From Tabrizicola_A sp964393035 (lineage in GTDB: Bacteria > Pseudomonadota > Alphaproteobacteria > Rhodobacterales > Rhodobacteraceae), in the NCBI GenBank assembly GCA_964393035.1, contig CAYMRX010000005.1, positions 62,001 to 126,000 on the forward strand: a stretch of 64,000 nucleotides of DNA, read 5' to 3'. This document shows, in pieces, positions 25,742 through 33,100 of this stretch. The notes below the pieces were generated by a model. The model was not told where the DNA came from. It worked only from the letters and a program-made list of their open reading frames with translations, and searched no databases. Each line of letters starts with the position of its first letter. The stretch's first letter is position 1. The position numbers and the translations under genes were made by a program.

Positions 25742-27028
25742 ATGGCCAAGGATACCGGAGACAAGGATACCGGAAACAGGCCGCAAGGCGCGGATGCCGA
25801 TCTGATGCGGCTTTTGGCGGCGCGGCCAAGGCGGCGCTGGGGTCTTTGGGCCTTGGCGGCGGTGGTTGCGCTGATGTTAGCGGCGGCGAGCTGGTGGGTT
25901 TGGGGCCGCGCGGATGTGGCGGGCGCGGTGCGCTACATCACCGCCCCGGTGACACGCGGCGATCTGACGGTCAGCGTCACCGCGACCGGCACCTTGCAGC
26001 CCACAACCCGGGTCGATGTGTCATCCGAACTTGCCGGAACGCTGGCGACGGTGGAGGTGGATTTCAACGACACCATCGCTGTCGGGCAGGTTTTGGCCCG
26101 GTTGGATACGTCAAAAATCGCAGCACAGGTTGCCAATGCCGCGGCGCAGGAGGCTTCGGCCCGCGCGCGTCTGGTGCAGGCCGAGGCGACGGCGGCCGAG
26201 GTGGCCGAAACACTCTCCACGCAGAAAACCCTGTCGGATCGCGGTCTTGCCAGCCGGTCCAACATGGTGACGGTCGAGGCGAATGACGCCCGCGCCCGTG
26301 CCGCGGTGGATATGGCGCGGGCCGATCTGACGCTGGCCAAGGCCAATCTGGCATTGGCGCGCGCCGATCTGGATGCGGCGGTGATCCGCTCGCCCATTGA
26401 CGGCGTGGTGCTGAACCGCAAGGCGGAAGCGGGGCAGATCGTCGGGCCGGGGCTGAATGATCCGGTGGTCTTTGTGCTGGCCGAAAACCTCATGCGGATG
26501 GAACTCCTCGCCGATGTGGACGAGGCCGATATCGGGCAGGTCGAGGTGGGGCAAACTGCCGAATTCACCGTTGACGCCTTTGACAACCGCGACTTTGCCG
26601 CGACCATCACGCAGGTGCGCTATGCCTCGGAGGTGACCGATGAGGTGGTGACCTACAAGGCGGTGCTGGCGGTGGACAATCCCGATCTGCGGTTGCGCCC
26701 CGGCATGACGGCCACGGCGACCATCACCGTCGCCGAGGAGACCGGCGTGCTTTTGGTGCCGAATTCCGCTTTGCGCTGGGCGCCGCCCAAGGCCGCCAGC
26801 GGGCAGGGGGCCTCGGGGTTGGCGGGGTTGATCCTGCCCACGCCCTCCAGCCGCAACCCGGCGCAGGCCGTGGGATCGGGCAAGTCGATCTGGGTCTTGC
26901 GCGATGGCGCGCCGGTCGAAGTGGCGGTCACGGTGGGCGCGACCGACGGGCGCAACACGATGGTTGCGGGCGAAGGGCTTGTCGAAGGTGACGCGGCGAT
27001 CACCGATCAGATGACGGTGACCAATTAA
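25742..27028 (+). CDS. macA: MacA-type periplasmic adaptor (membrane fusion protein)
   Basis: A 428-residue adaptor of a tripartite ABC exporter. It has a short cytoplasmic tail, a single membrane anchor at about 33-55 (WGLWALAAVVALMLAAASWWVW), a lipoyl-like barrel and a long Ala-rich coiled-coil hairpin (about 140-215). After that comes the return barrel (IRSPIDGVVLNRKAEAGQIV) and the membrane-proximal domain. The ATG at 25742 follows a purine-rich AAGGGCGGGG. It is followed two bases later by the ATPase gene. The outer-membrane partner (TolC) is not in the window. Confidence 0.9.
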   Translation: MAKDTGDKDTGNRPQGADADLMRLLAARPRRRWGLWALAAVVALMLAAASWWVWGRADVAGAVRYITAPVTRGDLTVSVTATGTLQPTTRVDVSSELAGTLATVEVDFNDTIAVGQVLARLDTSKIAAQVANAAAQEASARARLVQAEATAAEVAETLSTQKTLSDRGLASRSNMVTVEANDARARAAVDMARADLTLAKANLALARADLDAAVIRSPIDGVVLNRKAEAGQIVGPGLNDPVVFVLAENLMRMELLADVDEADIGQVEVGQTAEFTVDAFDNRDFAATITQVRYASEVTDEVVTYKAVLAVDNPDLRLRPGMTATATITVAEETGVLLVPNSALRWAPPKAASGQGASGLAGLILPTPSSRNPAQAVGSGKSIWVLRDGAPVEVAVTVGATDGRNTMVAGEGLVEGDAAITDQMTVTN

Positions 27029-27029
27029 G

Positions 27030-27731
27030 ATGGGCGCGCCCCTGATCTCTTTTCGCAACATTGCCCGCAGCTATGGCGAGGGCGAGGCGCGGGTGGTGGC
27101 GCTGGATGGTGTCAGCTTTGACATCACCGAGGGCGAATTCGTCGCCATCATGGGGCCGTCCGGCTCGGGCAAATCGACGGCGATGAACATCATCGGCTGT
27201 CTGGATCGGCCGACGGCGGGGGAGTACCGGTTCAAGGGCATCCCCGTCGAAGGGTTGGATCAGGACGCCCGCGCACTCTTGCGGCGCCATGACTTGGGGT
27301 TCGTGTTTCAGGGCTTCAACCTTCTGGCGCGCCAGTCTGCGCTGGAAAATGTTGAGTTGCCTCTGATTTACAAGGGGTTGCCTGCCACGGAACGCCGGGC
27401 CTTGGCAACCGAGGCGCTGCGCAAGGTCGGGCTTCAGGGCCGTGAGGGGCATGACCCATCGCAGCTTTCGGGCGGCCAACAGCAGCGCGTCGCCATTGCC
27501 CGCGCCTTGGCCGGGGGGCCTGCGGTGATCCTTGCCGACGAGCCGACCGGCAACCTCGATTCCGCGCGCGGCCATGAAATCATGCGGCTGTTGCAAGTGC
27601 TGAACCGCGACGAAGGCATCACGGTGGTGATGGTCACCCATGAAGATGACATCGCCGCCTATGCCCGGCGGCTGATGGTCTTTACCGATGGTCAGTTGAC
27701 GCGCGATGATCCCGTCAAAGAGCGCGCCTGA
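27030..27731 (+). CDS. ABC transporter ATP-binding protein (MacB ATPase half)
   Basis: A 233-residue ABC ATPase of the LolD/MacB subgroup. Walker A is GPSGSGKST (42-50), the Q-loop region is FVFQGFNLL, the signature is LSGGQQQR and Walker B is VILADEPTGNLDS. In E. coli MacB this domain is fused to the permease; here the two are separate genes (stop 27731, next start 27733). It powers the adaptor-permease complex from the inner face of the cytoplasmic membrane. Confidence 0.93.
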   Translation: MGAPLISFRNIARSYGEGEARVVALDGVSFDITEGEFVAIMGPSGSGKSTAMNIIGCLDRPTAGEYRFKGIPVEGLDQDARALLRRHDLGFVFQGFNLLARQSALENVELPLIYKGLPATERRALATEALRKVGLQGREGHDPSQLSGGQQQRVAIARALAGGPAVILADEPTGNLDSARGHEIMRLLQVLNRDEGITVVMVTHEDDIAAYARRLMVFTDGQLTRDDPVKERA

Positions 27732-27732
27732 C

Positions 27733-28938
27733 ATGCTGTGGGAAGCGATCCGTCTGGCCTTTACCGCGATCATCCGCAACAAGTTGCGATCGTTTCTGAC
27801 CGTGCTGGGCGTGGTGATCGGGGTGGCGGCGGTCATTGCCATGGTGACGGTGGGAGAGGGGTCGTCAACTCAGGTGCAGGCCTCGGTTGAGCGGCTTGGC
27901 ACCAATGTGCTGGTCTTGCGGCCGGGGCGGGTGCGGATGGGCCCACCTTCGGGCGAGCCTGCCGCGCGCTTTGACATGAAGGATGCAGCGGCGCTGGCGG
28001 AACTGCCGATCATCGCCCATGTCGCGCCGCAATCTATGGCCAGCTATTCTCTTGTGGCGGGCAATGCCAACACCACCGCGCAAGTCTATGGCACCACGGC
28101 GGAATATCTGGTGGTGCAGAACTGGTCCCTTGCGTTTGGCCGCAGCTTCGAAGCCAGTGAAGAAGGCGGCGGGGCGGCGGTCTGTATTCTGGGGCAGACG
28201 GTGCGTGCCAAGCTTTTCGGCGGCACCGATCCTTTGGGGCAAACCATCCGGTTGCGGGGGCTGGCCTGCGAGGTGATCGGCGTGCTGACCGCCCGTGGGG
28301 CCGGCAGTTTCGGCCAGGATCAGGACGAGGTGGTGCTTTTGCCGATCAAGGCCATGCACCGCCGTTTGCAAGGCGATACCGAGGTTGGCTCGATCTCGGT
28401 TGCGCTGTTGAAATCGGTGTCGTCGGCCGATGGCATCCGCTCGGTGCAGGCACTGATGCGCGAACGCCGCAATATCGACATCGGCAAGGCGGATGATTTC
28501 TCGGTCACCGACATGAAGGATTTCAACAACCTGCTCAGCGGGGTCAATTCGGTGATGACGGGGCTTTTGTCGGCGGTGGCGGCTGTCAGCCTGCTCGTCG
28601 GCGGCATTGGCATCATGAATATCATGCTGGTCTCGGTGACCGAACGCACCCGCGAGATTGGCATCCGGCTGGCGGTGGGGGCCAGTGGCGGGCAGGTCTT
28701 GCTGCAATTCCTGATCGAGGCGATTGTGCTGTCGATCCTTGGCGGCGCGATCGGCATCGTGGTCGGGTTGGCGCTGGCTTGGGGGGGATCAGTTTACCTT
28801 GCCGTGCCCTTCACGCCATCGCCCGTCGTGATTGCGCTGGCCTTTGGTTTCTCGGCGGTGGTCGGTGTGGTTTTCGGTTTCTTCCCCGCCCGCCGGGCCG
28901 CGCGGATGGACCCGATCGAGGCGCTGCGCCACCAGTAA
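27733..28938 (+). CDS. MacB-type ABC permease
   Basis: 401 residues: one N-terminal membrane helix (RSFLTVLGVVIGVAAVIAMV), a large periplasmic MacB core domain (about 40-265), then three further helices including AVAAVSLLVGGIGIMNIMLV and the conserved ERTREIGIRLAVGA coupling segment before SILGGAIGIVVGLALAW. It forms a mechanotransmission-type exporter with the two upstream genes. Substrate (macrolide, peptide or lipid) cannot be told. It is the last gene of the operon and converges on the class V enzyme. Confidence 0.92.
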   Translation: MLWEAIRLAFTAIIRNKLRSFLTVLGVVIGVAAVIAMVTVGEGSSTQVQASVERLGTNVLVLRPGRVRMGPPSGEPAARFDMKDAAALAELPIIAHVAPQSMASYSLVAGNANTTAQVYGTTAEYLVVQNWSLAFGRSFEASEEGGGAAVCILGQTVRAKLFGGTDPLGQTIRLRGLACEVIGVLTARGAGSFGQDQDEVVLLPIKAMHRRLQGDTEVGSISVALLKSVSSADGIRSVQALMRERRNIDIGKADDFSVTDMKDFNNLLSGVNSVMTGLLSAVAAVSLLVGGIGIMNIMLVSVTERTREIGIRLAVGASGGQVLLQFLIEAIVLSILGGAIGIVVGLALAWGGSVYLAVPFTPSPVVIALAFGFSAVVGVVFGFFPARRAARMDPIEALRHQ

Positions 28939-29000
28939 TGGGGCGGCTTCAGGGGCAAGGCCGCGAAATTGCAGAACGCGGCTCATCGTCGTCCGGGTGG

Positions 29001-30404
29001 TCAGGCCGCGCAGGCGGCCTGTGCCTCGGCCACGGCTGCCCGAATACCCTGCACGATCTGCTCCGCCTTGGCATCGGTCAGAAGGTAAGACAGGTTGACC
29101 CGCACCCAGCCGGGCTTGTCCACCGCATGCCCCTCGCGGATGTCCTGTTCCAGATGTGCCGAGGTGTTGGGGTCGATCTGCAACAGCCGATGGCCGTAAG
29201 GCCCCGCACAGGAACAGCCGCCGCGGGCCTGAATTCCGAAATTCTCGGACAATCCTTGCGTGAAGGCGATGTGATCGACCGGGCGGCCTTGCCCGTCGCG
29301 CAAGCGGAAGGAAAAGATCGGCAAAGGGCTGGCCGCCGCCGGATTGCCCAGAACCTCCATCCCCGGCAAACCGGCCCAGACCTTTCGCGCCATCGCGCCC
29401 AAGTCGGCATTGCGGGCATCTATCCAACCCTGCCCAAGCGCCTCTTTCACCAGCATCACAAGACCCGCCCGAATATCGCCCACCACATTCGGCGTGCCCG
29501 CCTCCTCGCGGGCAACCACATCGGGGCTGTAAAGCTGGGTCTGGGGCGAGACGAAGGCCACCGTGCCACCGCCGGGCAAAGTCGGCGTGTCGCGCCGCAC
29601 GATGGTGTCGCGGAACGCCAGAACGCCCGAAGCCTGCGGGCCGCCGGGAAACTTGTGTGCCGAAAAGATGATCGCATCCTTCATCGCGTCCGGTGCTGTC
29701 TGCATCTGCATCGCCAGATAGGGCGCGCCCCCGGCATAATCCCAGACCGCCAGCGCGCCATGCGCTTTCAGCACCCGTGTCACCGCATCGCTGTCCGTCA
29801 CGATCCCGGTGACATTCGACATGGCCGAAAAGCTGCCGACCAGCAAATCTGCCCCGGCATGGGCCTGCAAGGCCGCCTTCAGCGCCGCCATGTCCGGCCC
29901 GCCCGTGGCACCCTCGGCAATTTCCACCACCTCAGCCCCGCTTTCGCGCCAAGGCAAGATATTGGAATGATGCTCATATGGCCCATGCAGCACGACGGCG
30001 CGCCCACCCCGCGCCAAAGTGCCCGGAATGTCCAAAAGCCCGACCACCCGGTTCAACCCCGAGGTCGCGCCCGCCCCGGAAAATACCACATGGCAGCCCG
30101 CACCTGCCCCCAGAATCCGGGCAATCTCGCCCCGCGCCGCCTCACGCAACCGCGTGGAATAACCGCCGCAATACGAGCTTTCGGTGTGGGTATTGGCATA
30201 ATAGGGCAGCACATGCTCCATCACGAAATCTTCCACCTGCCGCAGCGCCCGGCCCGAGGCAACGTAATCGGCGTAAAGCAGCGGCTTCCGTCCGCGCGGC
30301 CCGCTGATCTGCACATTCTCGCCGATCAACCCCGCCCGCAGCCGGGCGGGCAGGTCGGGCAGGGCAAGCTCGGCTTTGAAGGCATCAAGGGCGGGGTGCG
30401 GCAT
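29001..30404 (-). CDS. Cysteine desulfurase-like class V PLP enzyme
   Basis: 467 residues. PLP lysine Lys251 lies in IIFSAHKFPGG, Asp222 in WDYAGGAP, and the EHHSN pair is at about 144-148. A C-terminal GGCSCAGPYGH places Cys residues where SufS/CsdA carry the catalytic Cys, suggesting sulfur chemistry, although no iron-sulfur assembly genes are nearby. The start ATG follows GGAG six bases upstream, in place of an 18-codon longer frame. It is divergent from an AsnC-type regulator with a 97-bp gap carrying repeated TTGCG sites. Confidence 0.85.
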   Translation of the reverse strand: MPHPALDAFKAELALPDLPARLRAGLIGENVQISGPRGRKPLLYADYVASGRALRQVEDFVMEHVLPYYANTHTESSYCGGYSTRLREAARGEIARILGAGAGCHVVFSGAGATSGLNRVVGLLDIPGTLARGGRAVVLHGPYEHHSNILPWRESGAEVVEIAEGATGGPDMAALKAALQAHAGADLLVGSFSAMSNVTGIVTDSDAVTRVLKAHGALAVWDYAGGAPYLAMQMQTAPDAMKDAIIFSAHKFPGGPQASGVLAFRDTIVRRDTPTLPGGGTVAFVSPQTQLYSPDVVAREEAGTPNVVGDIRAGLVMLVKEALGQGWIDARNADLGAMARKVWAGLPGMEVLGNPAAASPLPIFSFRLRDGQGRPVDHIAFTQGLSENFGIQARGGCSCAGPYGHRLLQIDPNTSAHLEQDIREGHAVDKPGWVRVNLSYLLTDAKAEQIVQGIRAAVAEAQAACAA

Positions 30405-30429
30405 GGGGATCTCCTTTGCCGAAGTTATC

Positions 30430-30467
30430 TTGCGAAAATGACGCAAAAACCCGCTCAAAATTTGCGT
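30430..30467. promoter_or_regulatory. Array of TTGCG half-sites in a divergent promoter
   Basis: TTGCG (30430-30434) and CGCAA (30442-30446) form a 17-bp inverted repeat. ACGCAAA (30441-30447) pairs again with TTTGCGT (30461-30467). Three alternating half-sites over 38 bp suit a multimeric Lrp/AsnC regulator. Confidence 0.55.
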
Positions 30468-30501
30468 GGAAAGCTGAATAGTTGTGTCATATGATCGACT
30501 G

Positions 30502-30963
30502 ATGGCACTAAATTTGGATCATATTGATCGCCGTATCCTTGAGGCCCTGCAACGCGACGCCACCGCCTCGCAGCGCGCGCTGGCCGAAACCGTCGGCCTG
30601 TCGCAAAACGCCCTCTGGCGACGGTTGCAGCGGCTGGAAGCCTCGGGCGCGATCAAGGGCAGCACGGTGGTGCTGGACCGCCAGCTTTTGGGGGCGGGGC
30701 TGGTGGTCTTTGCCATGGTGAAAACCCGCCACCATTCCGCCGACTGGCTGCGCGCCTTTCGCAGCCATGTCCGCACGATCCCGGAAGTCATTGATTTCTA
30801 CCGCATCGGCGGCGAATACGACTATCTTCTGAAGGTCGTCACACAGGATATGGCCAGCTATGACGCTGTCTATCAGCGCCTGATCGAAAAGGTGGAACTG
30901 GAAACCGTCACCTCGTTCTTCGCCATGGAGGCGATTGAGGAACAACGCCCGATCCCGCTTTAG
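30502..30963 (+). CDS. Lrp/AsnC family transcriptional regulator
   Basis: 153 residues starting MALNLDHIDRRILEALQRD. An N-terminal HTH (ASQRALAETVGLSQNALWRRLQRL) is followed by a RAM domain (VIDFYRIGGEYDYLLKVVTQDM). I took the ATG at 30502; a GTG six codons upstream is in frame and slightly better spaced from GGAAAG, so the start is uncertain. Divergence from the desulfurase-like gene suggests that it controls that gene and itself through the TTGCG repeats between them. Confidence 0.88.
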   Translation: MALNLDHIDRRILEALQRDATASQRALAETVGLSQNALWRRLQRLEASGAIKGSTVVLDRQLLGAGLVVFAMVKTRHHSADWLRAFRSHVRTIPEVIDFYRIGGEYDYLLKVVTQDMASYDAVYQRLIEKVELETVTSFFAMEAIEEQRPIPL

Positions 30964-30965
30964 CT

Positions 30966-30986
30966 CCGATTTTCGGCGGAAATCGG
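30966..30986. terminator. Hairpin between convergent asnC-type gene and amidase
   Basis: CCGATTT (30966-30972) pairs with AAATCGG (30980-30986), extended inward by one wobble and one C:G pair, directly after the regulator stop. It has the same T-run/stem/A-run form as at 16996. Confidence 0.5.
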
Positions 30987-30992
30987 CGCCCC

Positions 30993-32420
30993 TTACAGCT
31001 TGGGTCGCGCCGCTGCCGACCCGAACCAGCCGCCCACCGCCGCCTCATAGGCCATGCCCGCCCGGAATACATCGCGGTCCGAGTAGCTGCGCCCGACGAT
31101 CTGAATCCCCGTCGGCACCCCGTTTTTCGCCCGCCCCGACGGCACCGCCAAGACCGGCAGGCGCGACAGCATGTTGAAAGGCACCGTCATCGCCCAGCCC
31201 AGATCGGGGTTCACCGGCTTGCCATTGATCTGCATGCTGTCCTTGGTGCTGTCAAAGGTTGCAGGTGGGGCCGGGATGGCCAAGGTCGGGCAGATCAGTA
31301 GGTCATGGCGCTCCAGTATGGTGCCAATCGGCGGGTAGGCGGCCGCGATCACCTCCAGCGCCGCCACATAATCCCGCGCGGTCGATCCTTTGCCCTTTTC
31401 GGCAAAGGCCCGGACATAGGTCGTCATCTCCTCGGCATGATCGTCCAGAAGGCCCGAGATATAGCCGCCGAAAATATGGGTGAGGTAAGCCATGCAGGCC
31501 TCGAACACCTCTGGCCCCCAGCCGGTTTTCACCTCGGTCACCGTGGCGCCCAAGGACCGGAACACATCGAGCGCCCTTTCCGTATTGGCGCGCACCTCGG
31601 GATCGACCTCGTAAATCCCAAGGTCCATCGAATAGGCGATTTTCCAGCCCGAGATGGGCTTTGCCTCCAGCGGGATCGTCAGCTTGGGCCGCAGGCTGGA
31701 AATGTCGCTGGCATGCGGGCCGGTCACCACGTTCTGCAACAGCGCCGCATCGCGCACCGTGCGGGCCATCGGGCCGGTGTGGCAGAAGAAATCCAGATTG
31801 AACGGCGGGTCATCGGTGTTGCGGCCATAGGGTGGTTTATACCCCACCACCCCGCAGGCCGAGGCCGGGATGCGGATTGACCCGCCGATATCGGATCCCA
31901 TGCAAAGCGGTGACGTGCCCGCCGCCAAAGACGCAGCCGAACCGCCCGAAGATCCGCCCGGCGTGAATTCCGGGTTCCATGGGTTGCGGGTGACGCCCCA
32001 CAACCGGCTCCAGCAGAATCCGGCGGCCGAAAACTCGGGCGTGGCGGTGCGGGCATGCACGATGCCCCCCGCCGCCAGAATGCGCTGATTGTTGACCGAG
32101 GTCTGTTCGGCCACATGATCCTTCAGGATCATGGATCCCGACGAGGTCGGCTTGCCCTTGATCTCGTTTTCATCCTTGATCCCGATAGGCAGACCTTCCA
32201 AGGCCCGCACCCGCGCGCCCTTGGCATATTTGGCCTCCGCCTTGCGGGCCAAATCCATCGCCTCGTCAAAATGGGTATAGGTAAAGGCATTGACCGGCGC
32301 TTTCACCGCCTCGGCCCGGGCGATCACCGCCGCCATCAACTCCACCGGTGACAGTGATTTGTCGCGAAACCGCGCCAACGCTTCATGCGCAGGCATGTAG
32401 CACAGATCAAGATCGGCCAT
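30993..32420 (-). CDS. Amidase (amidase signature family)
   Basis: A 475-residue amidase-signature hydrolase. The Ser-cisSer-Lys triad is visible as Lys82 (LPIGIKDENE), the cis-Ser in the Gly-Ser-rich GGSSGGSAAS (Ser157/158) and nucleophile Ser181 (GSDIGGSIRIPAS). Substrate could be a small aliphatic or aryl amide, or an indole-acetamide type; GatA is unlikely because gatB/gatC are absent. It is a single gene between an AsnC regulator and putR. Confidence 0.9.
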   Translation of the reverse strand: MADLDLCYMPAHEALARFRDKSLSPVELMAAVIARAEAVKAPVNAFTYTHFDEAMDLARKAEAKYAKGARVRALEGLPIGIKDENEIKGKPTSSGSMILKDHVAEQTSVNNQRILAAGGIVHARTATPEFSAAGFCWSRLWGVTRNPWNPEFTPGGSSGGSAASLAAGTSPLCMGSDIGGSIRIPASACGVVGYKPPYGRNTDDPPFNLDFFCHTGPMARTVRDAALLQNVVTGPHASDISSLRPKLTIPLEAKPISGWKIAYSMDLGIYEVDPEVRANTERALDVFRSLGATVTEVKTGWGPEVFEACMAYLTHIFGGYISGLLDDHAEEMTTYVRAFAEKGKGSTARDYVAALEVIAAAYPPIGTILERHDLLICPTLAIPAPPATFDSTKDSMQINGKPVNPDLGWAMTVPFNMLSRLPVLAVPSGRAKNGVPTGIQIVGRSYSDRDVFRAGMAYEAAVGGWFGSAAARPKL

Positions 32421-32531
32421 GGTGTCCCCCCGTTTTCAACAGGCTAGACGGGCGGGGGGGCTTTCGTAAAGCGCAAGTTGCGCGGCACGCCTGTGCGACG
32501 CGGGACCGCTAGGGAACGGAGGAACCCTGCC

Positions 32532-32993
32532 TCAGAACACCTCTTTCACCGCCTCCATCGCCACATAGGTCGAGGTGCCCGCCACATGGGGCAGGGCGGA
32601 AATGCGCTCCGCCAAAACGCGGCGATAATCCTGAATGTCGCTGGTCCTGACCTTCAACAGATAATCAAACCGGCTGGCGATCATGTGGCATTGCTCCACC
32701 TCGGGAATGGCCATCACGGCCTTGTTGAAGGCTTGCAACGCCGCCTCGCGGGTGTCCGACAGCCGCACCTCGACAAAGGCGACATGGGCTAGCCCCATGC
32801 GGATCGGGTCGAGATTGGCGCGATACCCGGTGATGACGCCCGCATCCTCCAGCCGTTTCATCCGCGCTTGCGTCGGTGATTTCGACAGCCCGATGCGGCG
32901 GGCCAGTTCGGTGGCTGAAATCCGCCCCTCCACCGCCAGAACCCGCAAGATGGCGTCGTCGAAACGATCAAGCTCGATACGGGCGTTTGACAT
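32532..32993 (-). CDS. putR: Proline-responsive Lrp/AsnC regulator PutR
   Basis: 153 residues with HTH (RISATELARRIGLSKSPTQARMKRL) and RAM domain (VEQCHMIASRFDYLLKVRTSD). It is divergent from putA with 107 bp between starts. This is the arrangement of the alphaproteobacterial PutR, which activates putA in response to proline; the name rests on that context. The shared region holds a TTGCC-N9-GGCAA palindrome. Confidence 0.88.
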   Translation of the reverse strand: MSNARIELDRFDDAILRVLAVEGRISATELARRIGLSKSPTQARMKRLEDAGVITGYRANLDPIRMGLAHVAFVEVRLSDTREAALQAFNKAVMAIPEVEQCHMIASRFDYLLKVRTSDIQDYRRVLAERISALPHVAGTSTYVAMEAVKEVF

Positions 32994-33030
32994 GGTGCTT
33001 TTCCTTTGTTTCGCGGAAATGGCCTGCCAA

Positions 33031-33049
33031 TTGCCCTAAACTAAGGCAA
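33031..33049. promoter_or_regulatory. Candidate PutR operator
   Basis: Inverted repeat TTGCC (33031-33035), nine A+T-rich bases, GGCAA (33045-33049), centred about 61 bp before putA and 47 bp from putR. The size and the symmetric AT-rich centre fit an Lrp-family site. Confidence 0.5.
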
Positions 33050-33100
33050 ACCGCCTGTCAAACCTGCGCTATCATGGCCCCAAGTCAAATGGAGTCCATC

